Position numbers and translations under genes: made by a program. A DNA stretch of 64,000 nt, taken from the NCBI GenBank assembly GCA_023417475.1, contig JAEZFP010000065.1, positions 1 through 64,000 on the forward strand, in the 5' to 3' direction. The notes beneath the pieces are model-generated. The model saw nothing but the letters and a program-made list of their open reading frames with translations. It did no database searches and was not told the origin of the DNA. Of this stretch, positions 40,735-47,372 are shown piece by piece. Every line of letters begins with the position of its first letter. Position 1 is the first letter of the stretch. Source of the DNA: Bacillota bacterium (GTDB lineage: Bacteria; Bacillota; UBA4882; UBA8346).

Positions 40735-41694
40735 GTGAAAACACCTATCGACTCAATTAAAATTGAAAATCGTATCCGGAAAGATTACGGCGACATTGAA
40801 ACCCTGTCGTTAGATATCGCCAAAAACGGTCTCCTGCAACCGATTGTAGTTACCCCCAGTAATATTCTTATCGCCGGAGAGCGCCGGTTAATGGCCGCCA
40901 AGAAACTGAATTGGTCCGAGATCGAAGTGGTGGTCATGGAAGTCCGCGACTACGAGCACCAACTCCATTGTGAAATCGCAGAAAACGAAAGTCGCAAAGA
41001 TTTCACTCCATCTGAAAGAACTGAATATGCCGCGAAATTGGCTCAAGTTGAAAGCTTGAAAGCGAAAGAAAGAATGCTTCTTGGGAAAAGGGTGAATGAT
41101 TCCACCCCTACTTCACCTGAAGTAGGGGTGGATAACGACGACCACACCCTACCTTCATGTGAAGGTAGGGTAAAAAACAAACACCACGGAACCGCGGCGG
41201 CGATAATTGCTCAAAAAGTCGGAATGTCCGAAAGCGGTTATTACCGTGCGAAAAAGGTCGTTGAAAGTGGAGATCAAGACCTAATCAATAAAATGGATTC
41301 CGGGGAATTGACCATTAACGCCGCTTATAGAGAAGTTATGAAAGGGGGGATAAAAGAAAACCCACCTGTACCAGAGGTGGATCTCACGGGATTTATTAGG
41401 ACTAAACCAAGCGGTGAAGGAATCGACGAGGAAACCGGATTCCCAACATTAGAAGCCTTAGGAATAAAACCGGTTCGTGAAATGCAATCACTCGCTAATC
41501 AAATTATAACAGACACGTCGATTACTGTCCAGTCCTTCATGCTTAATCTGGGAGCAATTGTTAATTCGGAATTCACACTCGAACAGCTTACCGCTGCTGA
41601 ACTTGACCAATTGATCGGGCAGATTAACGAAACTCAAAATTGGTTAACGAAAGCGGAAAATAATATTCGAAAAATTCAGGAGGAAAAATCATGA
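40735..41694 (+). CDS. ParB/Spo0J-like nuclease-domain DNA-binding protein
   Basis: A 319-residue protein with a ParB N-terminal domain (~5-95). Box I-like motifs are NGLLQPIVVTPSNILIAGERRL and HCEIAENESRKDFTPSERTE, given here in two parts. A helix-turn-helix follows (AAAIIAQKVGMSESGYYRAK, ~150-170) and a helical C-terminus. The intact GERR and NESRKDF motifs indicate a CTP-binding ParB-like fold. Between the ParB domain and the HTH, residues ~120-145 are encoded by two perfect DNA hairpins (see findings). The GTG start follows AGAAGGGA. Its stop overlaps the next ParB-like gene. Confidence 0.82.
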   Translation: MKTPIDSIKIENRIRKDYGDIETLSLDIAKNGLLQPIVVTPSNILIAGERRLMAAKKLNWSEIEVVVMEVRDYEHQLHCEIAENESRKDFTPSERTEYAAKLAQVESLKAKERMLLGKRVNDSTPTSPEVGVDNDDHTLPSCEGRVKNKHHGTAAAIIAQKVGMSESGYYRAKKVVESGDQDLINKMDSGELTINAAYREVMKGGIKENPPVPEVDLTGFIRTKPSGEGIDEETGFPTLEALGIKPVREMQSLANQIITDTSITVQSFMLNLGAIVNSEFTLEQLTAAELDQLIGQINETQNWLTKAENNIRKIQEEKS

Positions 41695-42494
41695 AAAGCT
41701 CATCTACTACAAAAGCCAATGCCGGTTTTCAAATACAAACCTTACCGATCTCGGTTTTGAAGTGCGCCTTTACATATAACCGTCCGCTTAGAAAAGCACA
41801 TCTAAGAGATATCGTTGATAATTTCAACCCGGACTTATTACTTCCCATCGTTGTAAACAAACGTCAAGACGGTTATTTCATCATTGACGGCCAACATCGT
41901 ACCAGCGCATTAAAAGCGTTGGGGATTGCAACGGTTACCTGTATCGTTCACCAAGGACTTACTGAAAAGCAAGAAGCTGAAATATTCAACAACCTTGACG
42001 CAGGACAAAAGAAGCTATCTACAATCGAGAGTTTCAACTCCGCCGTATTCAGCGGCGATAAAAAAGCGGTAGATATTTACGCCGCCATCGGGTCCGCAGG
42101 CCTTATTGCTCCGAACAACTGCGGTAAAGCCCCAAACAAAATCGTCGCCATCGGTGAAATAGACAAGATATATGACGATTATGGCCTGATGCTTCTCGCA
42201 AGGACTTTGATTTTACTCAAAAAGACCTGGAACGGAAAAGAAACTTCACTTGTAAAGCAAATGCTCGGCGGAATGGCTAATTTCGTGAATTTATATCACC
42301 AGGACTTCGTTGACCGAGACTTTATCGCGAAAATGCACTCTACCGACCCCGTCGACATCGTTAACGCCGGAAAATCAAATACGGCTTTTGCTGCCGGTTC
42401 AAGAGCCCCGTACGCTTATGCAATATGGAAGCAATACAACGCGGGAAGAACAGCAGCAAAGAGGCTTAGTTGCAAATTTAGCTTAGCGGAGTAA
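41691..42494 (+). CDS. ParB/DGQHR-type protein
   Basis: A 267-residue second ParB-related protein. The central motif FIIDGQHRTSALKALG marks the DGQHR/ParB-N subgroup. Around it are LLLPIVVNKRQDGY on one side and EIFNNLDAGQKKLS on the other; the rest is helical without a recognised DNA-binding domain. ATG 41691 overlaps the preceding stop (ATGA), so the two ParB-like proteins are translationally coupled and may work together. Homologous proteins occur in many Bacillota prophages, but the role is not established. Confidence 0.75.
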   Translation: MKSSSTTKANAGFQIQTLPISVLKCAFTYNRPLRKAHLRDIVDNFNPDLLLPIVVNKRQDGYFIIDGQHRTSALKALGIATVTCIVHQGLTEKQEAEIFNNLDAGQKKLSTIESFNSAVFSGDKKAVDIYAAIGSAGLIAPNNCGKAPNKIVAIGEIDKIYDDYGLMLLARTLILLKKTWNGKETSLVKQMLGGMANFVNLYHQDFVDRDFIAKMHSTDPVDIVNAGKSNTAFAAGSRAPYAYAIWKQYNAGRTAAKRLSCKFSLAE

Positions 42495-42556
42495 ATAAAG
42501 ATTCTGGATGGGGTCGTTTGAAACGGCCTCATCCGCGAAAACGGAGGCTGATTACC

Positions 42557-42751
42557 ATGCCGCGCGAAAGCCAACCCAAAGAGATTTTATCTCTCCAAGA
42601 ACTTTGCAAGTTTTTACGGATCGGGCCAAACAAGGTTATCCCGCTCCTTGAGTCCGGAGCGATCCCTGGGCGTAAGATGGGAACTCGCTGGCGTATCCAC
42701 CGGGAAGAAGCAATCAACTGGCTTCGTACCGGCAAAGGTATCGCGTCATGA
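42557..42751 (+). CDS. Excisionase-like helix-turn-helix protein
   Basis: A 64-residue MerR/Xis-type winged HTH: SLQELCKFLRIGPNKVIPLL, then GAIPGRKMGTRWRIHREEAINWL. This is the helix_turn_helix_17 pattern of excisionases and small phage regulators. ATG 42557 follows CGGAGG; the in-frame start 42518 lacks a site. It could act as the directionality factor for the integrase or as an early regulator. Confidence 0.8.
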   Translation: MPRESQPKEILSLQELCKFLRIGPNKVIPLLESGAIPGRKMGTRWRIHREEAINWLRTGKGIAS

Positions 42752-42927
42752 TCACCCCATCCGACAACGCCCAACGCCTCCGCCTTTACGACCTTGGCTA
42801 CACCGATCAAATGATCGCCGACGCGCTCGACGTGCCAAAACGGACTATAAGAGACTGGCGGCGGTCGCGAGGGCTTGAGTCGAACCGGGGGAGTTATCAG
42901 GCGAGATTAGTGATGAGAGGGAGGTGA
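42748..42927 (+). CDS. Small HTH phage protein (59 residues)
   Basis: Starts as ATGA over the previous stop. LYDLGYTDQMIADALDVPKR, then TIRDWRRSRGL, is a compact homeodomain-like/Hin-type HTH; the tail is basic. Translational coupling and the HTH support a real gene; the target is unknown. Confidence 0.65.
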   Translation: MITPSDNAQRLRLYDLGYTDQMIADALDVPKRTIRDWRRSRGLESNRGSYQARLVMRGR

Positions 42928-42934
42928 AAAAGAT

Positions 42935-43462
42935 TTGGAACCTAAACCCATAACGATGTTCACTTGTTCCAAATGTGGCATGTATCACCGCGACGAAGTT
43001 AAGGCCGAAAGATGCTGTACTCCATACCACTGTGATGCCTGTGGTATCTTACTGGATAAGTATCGTACCCGTTGCCGTCAATGCGCACAAGAAGCTAAAT
43101 TTAAATCCGCACGAAAGATAAAAATCGCTGACTATCGAGGTTGGTTAAGCCTTGATAACGGAAAACCGTTTTCGTATCATAACGGCGGATATTTTGAAAA
43201 TTTCGAGCAGCTCAAAGAGTTTTGCAAAGAAGCCGGGGTTCATATCCCAAAATATGCTTGGGCTTGCAACGAAGTACCGCCGCAGGAAATCGACGTATCC
43301 CAACTTACCGCGGATATGTTCGAAGAATCTTTCGAAGAAGCTCAAGACCAAATGTGTGGATATAAAGAGTTTGCCGAAGCGGTTGAAAAATTCAACGAAG
43401 CCAATAAACACATCATCACGTATTGGACTGACGAAACAAGGGCTGTTTTACTAACCGAATAA
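42935..43462 (+). CDS. Zinc-finger-like phage protein
   Basis: A 175-residue protein whose N-terminal ~55 residues hold paired Cys motifs (FTCSKCGMYH, CCTPYHCDACG, RCRQCAQE) that can form two zinc sites of rubredoxin or zinc-ribbon type. The rest is acidic and helical with no recognised domain. The TTG start 42935 is preceded by GGAGGTGA that overlaps the previous stop. The function is unknown; nucleic-acid or protein binding is likely. Confidence 0.7.
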   Translation: MEPKPITMFTCSKCGMYHRDEVKAERCCTPYHCDACGILLDKYRTRCRQCAQEAKFKSARKIKIADYRGWLSLDNGKPFSYHNGGYFENFEQLKEFCKEAGVHIPKYAWACNEVPPQEIDVSQLTADMFEESFEEAQDQMCGYKEFAEAVEKFNEANKHIITYWTDETRAVLLTE

Positions 43463-43503
43463 ATTGTAATTCACCCAATATCAAAAGAAAGGTCGTGTTA
43501 CAA

Positions 43504-43641
43504 ATGAAAATCCTTATCGGTCTTGGCGTCTGGCTTGGTGTATCGTTGTTTTATTTTGTCGGTTACATTCATGGTGCGGTCTCCGCTCGCAATGCCGCAC
43601 TTGATCGAAAGGAGAGTGAATGTCGTGAAACCATTAAATGA
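43504..43641 (+). CDS. Small one-helix membrane protein (45 residues)
   Basis: MKILIGLGVWLGVSLFYFVG is a single transmembrane segment followed by a charged tail (RKESECRETIK). AAAGG precedes it by 11 bases. It overlaps the next gene's start by 17 bases, in another frame. Confidence 0.55.
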   Translation: MKILIGLGVWLGVSLFYFVGYIHGAVSARNAALDRKESECRETIK

Positions 43642-44158
43642 CGAACAGCGGGCATTGGTTGAAAAGCACATCAAGTTTGTTGGTTATGTGATCAATAAAT
43701 ACCTACCGTCATTGTCATGGGATGATGACATATTCCAAGTCGGTTGTATCGGATTAATGAGAGCAGCGCAGAGCTTTGACCCGTCAAGAGGTTTTAAATT
43801 CTCTTCTTTCGCATCGGATGTGATTATACGTGAGATAACGCACCATCGGCGCTATATGAAAGCGAAAAAGCGTCAAGCAGAATTTATCGACAACGTAATC
43901 AACCTGGACGGCGAAGAGGTATCGATTTTTGATCGAGTCGTTTCAAACAAATCTACGGATACTCAAGCGATTGCTAAAGTTGACCTTTGTTCAGGACTAT
44001 CAAAGCTTAAACCAATCCTTAAACAAGTCGCTCTTTATTATGGTTCTGGACTGCGGCAAGAAGAAATAGCGGCGATAACAAAACGGTCACAACCTTGTAT
44101 CTGCCGTTACTTAGCTGAAATACGACAGGTTTTAAGTGAGCAGGGGGTGACCGCCTGA
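43625..44158 (+). CDS. Phage-encoded sigma-70-family RNA polymerase sigma factor
   Basis: A 177-residue sigma factor. Region 2 is intact (DDDIFQVGCIGLMRAAQSFD, then FKFSSFASDVIIREI for -10 recognition). Region 4 follows (GLRQEEIAAITKRSQPCICR, a -35 HTH). Region 3 is short, as in sporulation sigma factors. The GTG start 43625 follows AAAGGAG by 10 bases; the longer in-frame upstream frame overlaps the small membrane protein and is rejected. It could redirect host polymerase to phage promoters; it lies among early genes, not with the late regulator. Confidence 0.85.
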   Translation: MKPLNDEQRALVEKHIKFVGYVINKYLPSLSWDDDIFQVGCIGLMRAAQSFDPSRGFKFSSFASDVIIREITHHRRYMKAKKRQAEFIDNVINLDGEEVSIFDRVVSNKSTDTQAIAKVDLCSGLSKLKPILKQVALYYGSGLRQEEIAAITKRSQPCICRYLAEIRQVLSEQGVTA

Positions 44159-44298
44159 TGTGCCAAGCCAAAGCGGACTGCAAAGCAACGATTAAATTCG
44201 AACCGGTTGGCGGTAGTTCAGTAGCGTATCGTGTTTGCCCGGTGACTGGCGCAAAGTGCCACGTTGGGGCGATTAGACGGCGGAGGCGAAGGAGGTGA
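44158..44298 (+). CDS. Small Cys-containing basic protein (46 residues)
   Basis: ATG overlaps the sigma-factor stop (TGATG). Four Cys (positions 2, 8, 27, 34) plus His 35 could bind zinc; the C-terminus is an Arg run encoded partly by the next gene's ribosome site. No family recognised. Confidence 0.5.
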   Translation: MCQAKADCKATIKFEPVGGSSVAYRVCPVTGAKCHVGAIRRRRRRR

Positions 44299-44304
44299 GA
44301 TATA

Positions 44305-44658
44305 GTGCCACAGCAAGAGATTTTTAAACGTGACGGCGTAAGGTTTGCAAAAGCAGGCGAATTCAGATCTCCGAAGATTGGCGAGTATTTTTTAGTAGGG
44401 TTAAGGCAAGTCCATGAGTGCGTACTCCCGTTATCTGGAAAATATGAAATCTTGGAACAGATCAACCCCTTGACAAACGTTGATTACCAAAAGATCGCCG
44501 AAGCGGTCGATATCATCCGAAATGGTTTACACCGCTATATTCACCTGGAATTTGAAAACGGAAAAGCCCGGGTCTATGCGGTAATCGGTGAACCGGGAAC
44601 TGTCCGGATTGATTTAACGGAAAACGGATTCCCAAGGTTAAAAGAAAAAACCACCTAA
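44305..44658 (+). CDS. Phage hypothetical protein (117 residues)
   Basis: GTG start 44305 follows AAGGAGGTGA. The protein reads MPQQEIFKRDGVRFAKAG at its start and has alternating strands and one helix (KIAEAVDIIRNGLHRYIHLE). No Cys cluster, signal or known motif is visible. It is co-oriented with close neighbours, and translation is well supported. The function is unknown. Confidence 0.7.
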   Translation: MPQQEIFKRDGVRFAKAGEFRSPKIGEYFLVGLRQVHECVLPLSGKYEILEQINPLTNVDYQKIAEAVDIIRNGLHRYIHLEFENGKARVYAVIGEPGTVRIDLTENGFPRLKEKTT

Positions 44659-44740
44659 AGCCCTACAAAGACTTTCGGTGGCAGCAATGGAAAAACATTT
44701 ATCAATTATCACTTTATCAGAAAATGAGGTGGTTTGTCAA

Positions 44741-44857
44741 ATGCAACGCAAACGATCGATCTTTTACCCATTGACTTGGCGCGATATCAGAGACCTTGGC
44801 GGGATTGCGTTAGCCATTGCAATCGCACTTAATGTCTTATGGTTGTGGGCGCATTAG
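44741..44857 (+). CDS. Small one-helix membrane protein (38 residues)
   Basis: A basic N-terminus (MQRKRSIFYPLTW) is followed by a single transmembrane helix (GGIALAIAIALNVLWLW). GAGGTGG lies upstream and the stop codon overlaps the next ribosome site. Function unknown. Confidence 0.55.
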   Translation: MQRKRSIFYPLTWRDIRDLGGIALAIAIALNVLWLWAH

Positions 44858-44872
44858 GAGGTGACGCAATCT

Positions 44873-45208
44873 ATGTTTATCCCACAAGCCGAAGCTGGTT
44901 GGGCAGCCTTAATGATCAGCTTAGTCACAAACAAAACGCCGGATCAAGCGCTTGACGATATGGACAAAGATTGCATAGCTTTCGTAAACAGGTGCGGCGG
45001 CAACAGTTCCCACATGAACCAAGAAAAACGCAATGCCTGGTCCGATGAAGACGCCGAACTTGTTAGGCTAAAACAAACCATGACCTGGCATCAAGTTGGG
45101 AAGGTGTTCGGGCTTACGGGGGAAGCCGCATATCGTCGCGCCAAAAGATACAAAGAACGCCTTAACAGGGAGGCAACCCATGGCAAAACGCAAATCATTA
45201 ACCAATGA
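44873..45208 (+). CDS. SANT/Myb-like HTH phage protein
   Basis: A 111-residue protein. Its C-terminal half (WSDEDAELVRLKQTMTWHQV, then GLTGEAAYRRAKRY) is a Myb/SANT-type HTH. The N-terminus (FIPQAEAGWAALMISLVTNK) is a helical cap of unknown role. ATG 44873 follows AGGAGGTGA by 8 bases; the GTG at 44861 lies inside that site. It overlaps the next gene by 29 bases. Confidence 0.7.
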   Translation: MFIPQAEAGWAALMISLVTNKTPDQALDDMDKDCIAFVNRCGGNSSHMNQEKRNAWSDEDAELVRLKQTMTWHQVGKVFGLTGEAAYRRAKRYKERLNREATHGKTQIINQ

Positions 45209-45449
45209 ACCATTCCAAACCAATGACCCGATCACTGTCACTCATGCCGATGATCGCCGTCGTAACCTAAGTATCCGGCACGGCATCGTCCATTCGATCT
45301 ATCCGCGTTTCATCGTGATCGACTTTGGCCGGTATAAGGAGAGCTTTGCAACGGTGCCGGATAAGTCGGATAAAGTTAAGCTACATAAGGGTAGCGAAGC
45401 TGATTATGCACGATTTATGGAAAGGCTTAAGGAAGTTTTGAATCGTTGA
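45180..45449 (+). CDS. Small SH3-like phage protein (89 residues)
   Basis: ATG 45180 follows GGGAGG inside the end of the preceding gene, in another frame. The 89-residue product is beta-rich in the middle (HGIVHSIYPRFIVIDFGRYK) with a basic start and helical end, the pattern of a small SH3-like or KOW-like barrel. The upstream in-frame extension to 45096 is rejected. Function unknown. Confidence 0.65.
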   Translation: MAKRKSLTNEPFQTNDPITVTHADDRRRNLSIRHGIVHSIYPRFIVIDFGRYKESFATVPDKSDKVKLHKGSEADYARFMERLKEVLNR

Positions 45450-45477
45450 ATCAAATGAATTTAGGAGGATTATCAGA

Positions 45478-45885
45478 TTGAAAAAGCTTACAGGTTTAGT
45501 TTTAATTCTTGTGGTGTTAATTAGCTTGGTTTTTGTGTCCGGTTGTAGAGAATCAGAGCGGGTTAGTTATAACCTATCGGTCGAAGCCGATTCGTTCAAC
45601 GTCACAAGGCAATTAACGGTTATCAACACAAGGGCCGAGGACGGAAATTCTTCCATTCTGTTTCAAATGACCGGTAATTTTTCCATTGAGAAAGAAGCTG
45701 ATGGAGATTTGGCCGTAATCGGGGAAAACCCCGGAGGAAAATATTACAAACACTTTGTGCAGCTATCACGGGATATCACTTACATAGTTGAGGATTTAGG
45801 AACCACAAAAGTAAATAAACACAAATTTGAAATAAACCTAAATCCCAAAATGATCGTCCCGATTCAGCCGGTTAATATCGACTAA
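45478..45885 (+). CDS. Phage beta-sandwich lipoprotein
   Basis: A 135-residue exported lipoprotein. The signal peptide MKKLTGLVLILVVLISLVFV ends in the lipobox VSGC. The mature part (YNLSVEADSFNVTRQLTVIN, HFVQLSRDITYIVEDLG, FEINLNPKM) matches a recurrent prophage beta-sandwich family. TTG 45478 follows TTAGGAGG. Prophage lipoproteins often block superinfection or aid lysogeny; this is inference. It is followed directly by the structured RNA. Confidence 0.8.
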   Translation: MKKLTGLVLILVVLISLVFVSGCRESERVSYNLSVEADSFNVTRQLTVINTRAEDGNSSILFQMTGNFSIEKEADGDLAVIGENPGGKYYKHFVQLSRDITYIVEDLGTTKVNKHKFEINLNPKMIVPIQPVNID

Positions 45886-45899
45886 TCAACAGTTTTTAC

Positions 45900-46055
45900 G
45901 CTGGCGGGCGAGGTTGCGTAACTCAATAGAGACTACAACGTGGGAGGCCGGGGCAAAGGCCAAGTCCCGACGTTAATACCGCGGAGCGGATAAGACCGCT
46001 TAAGAGTGTCGGACTAATGAGGGTGCGCCGGTTCGAGCCCGGCCCGCCAGCACCA
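45900..46055 (+). ncRNA. tRNA-like structured RNA of unknown class (156 nt)
   Basis: The ends form an 8-bp helix, GCTGGCGG (45900-45907) with CCGCCAGC (46044-46051), followed by ACCA. Immediately inside the 3-prime strand is a perfect T-arm, GCCGG-TTCGAGC-CCGGC (46027-46043). The ~120-base interior has no standard D or anticodon arm. It holds a long hairpin (AACGT-GGGA-GGCC...GGCC-TCCC-ACGTT, about 45937-45974) and an AGCGG/CCGCT hairpin (about 45985-46000). It lies between two phage genes, with the next ribosome site beginning 16 bases later. It could be a tRNA-like decoy, a degenerate or interrupted tRNA, or a new RNA class. Confidence 0.6.
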
Positions 46056-46081
46056 AATTTATAAATAATCTGGAGGCACAT

Positions 46082-46816
46082 ATGCAAATAGGTGATTTTG
46101 TAAAAGGAAAGCCCGAAAGCAATAAACAGTACGGCATTGCTGATGAAAGCATGACTAAAGCCGTAATTACCGGGATTGATGATGACGGTGATATTAAAAT
46201 CAAAGTTTTGGAACATAACGAAGAGTATCAAGTCGGAAAACGGTTTACTGTCAATCCGAAATATTTCGAAGTTATCGGCCACGTTAAACCATTCAACCGC
46301 GAAGAGGTCCTCGATCTGCTTCGCAACGGTTGCAAAAAAGGTATTTTGGAATTCGACCTCCGGGGAGCTGACCTCCGGGAATTCGACCTCCGGGGAGCTG
46401 ACCTCCGGGGAGCTGACCTCCAGGGAGTTGACCTCCAGGGAGCTAACCTCCGGGGAGTTGACCTCCGGGAAGCTAACCTCCGGGAAGCTAACCTCCGGGA
46501 AGCTAACCTCCAGGGAGCTGACCTCCGGGGAGCTGACCTTGATTTTTCCTGCCTACCGTTAAGATGCGGCGGTCTTAAATGGAAAATAGATGCGCGGTTA
46601 GCCAGCCAATTGGCCTATCATCTTTGCTCGATGCAATGCGATGATACTGAGTTTATCAAGGCGCGAAACTCGATCTTAGCGTTTGCGAACAAGTTTCATC
46701 GGGTTGAGGAGTGCGGCCGGCTGATTGAGTTGCCGGAAGTAGATCAGACCGTTGAGGTCGCCAAGGAAGTAGCTGTTGAATCACAAAACGATCAGGAGGA
46801 CTCTTTCAATGTTTGA
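46082..46816 (+). CDS. Pentapeptide-repeat protein
   Basis: A 244-residue protein. The N-terminal ~80 residues are a small beta domain (MQIGDFVKGKPESNKQYGIA). Residues ~88-155 are about 13 pentapeptide repeats of the A(D/N)LRG/E type, encoded by 15-bp DNA repeats (46348-46545). A C-terminal helical domain contains three Cys. Pentapeptide repeats build a right-handed beta-helix that can mimic DNA or bind gyrase, or serve as a scaffold. ATG 46082 follows TGGAGG. The near-identical DNA repeats suggest recent expansion. Confidence 0.85.
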   Translation: MQIGDFVKGKPESNKQYGIADESMTKAVITGIDDDGDIKIKVLEHNEEYQVGKRFTVNPKYFEVIGHVKPFNREEVLDLLRNGCKKGILEFDLRGADLREFDLRGADLRGADLQGVDLQGANLRGVDLREANLREANLREANLQGADLRGADLDFSCLPLRCGGLKWKIDARLASQLAYHLCSMQCDDTEFIKARNSILAFANKFHRVEECGRLIELPEVDQTVEVAKEVAVESQNDQEDSFNV

Positions 46817-47372
46817 AGTCAATATCAACGCCAATATCAACGTCGACCCCAAATTTATCAGCGCAATTTTAACCCTGGCGGACGCAATCGCCAGTAAGTC
46901 AAATACTTTGCCGCCGTTAAATGCAATACAAGAAGCAGTAGCGCCGTTACAACCGTTCCCCATGTTTCAGGAGCCGATTGCACCTGCGCCACAAACTTAC
47001 CAACCCACTTATACCGCTCCGGTTAATGCCGGACCTGTTACCGTACCGACAATGCCGCCGGTTAACATGACGCCGGTCAATCCTGTTCAGGTTATGGCGC
47101 CGGCCAATCCCACTCAAGTTATGCAAACCATGGCCCCGCAAACCATGGCCGCACCGCAACCGGCACAGATCCCGAGTCAGCCACCGACAGCCGCGCCGAC
47201 GTATACCCACGAGCAATTAGGGCACGCTGGCAGCCTATTATGTGACGCCGGAAAGCGGCAAGACGTGCTTAATTTGTTACGTGAATTTGGAGCCCCGAAG
47301 GTTACAGACTTACCGCCGCATCAACTCGGCCCGTTTGCAACCCGACTACGGCAGATGGGAGCCAAACTGTAA
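46809..47372 (+). CDS. Pro/Ala-rich phage protein with C-terminal helical domain
   Basis: A 187-residue protein: an N-terminal segment (MFEVNINANINVDPKFISAI), then ~95 residues of Pro/Ala/Gln/Met low-complexity linker, and a C-terminal helical domain (HEQLGHAGSLLCDAGKRQDV, LLREFGAPKV). Start ATG 46809 follows AGGAGGA and overlaps the pentapeptide gene by 8 bases. The location just before the DUF2800 and DUF2815 genes suggests a role with phage DNA synthesis or recombination. Function unknown. Confidence 0.7.
   Translation: MFEVNINANINVDPKFISAILTLADAIASKSNTLPPLNAIQEAVAPLQPFPMFQEPIAPAPQTYQPTYTAPVNAGPVTVPTMPPVNMTPVNPVQVMAPANPTQVMQTMAPQTMAAPQPAQIPSQPPTAAPTYTHEQLGHAGSLLCDAGKRQDVLNLLREFGAPKVTDLPPHQLGPFATRLRQMGAKL

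Noticed and set aside
43523..43624. N-terminal extension of the sigma factor
   Set aside because: The GTG at 43625 has a proper ribosome site and the upstream frame overlaps the small membrane protein gene.
45900..46055. Ordinary tRNA, tRNA-Sec or tmRNA
   Set aside because: No D-arm/anticodon arrangement fits; too long for tRNA or tRNA-Sec, too short and lacking the conserved tmRNA start.
45923..46282. 119-residue minus-strand frame
   Set aside because: Runs antisense through the structured RNA and into the pentapeptide gene; no ribosome site.
46348..46545. Tandem DNA repeat as a CRISPR or regulatory repeat
   Set aside because: The 15-bp units are in frame and encode pentapeptide repeats.
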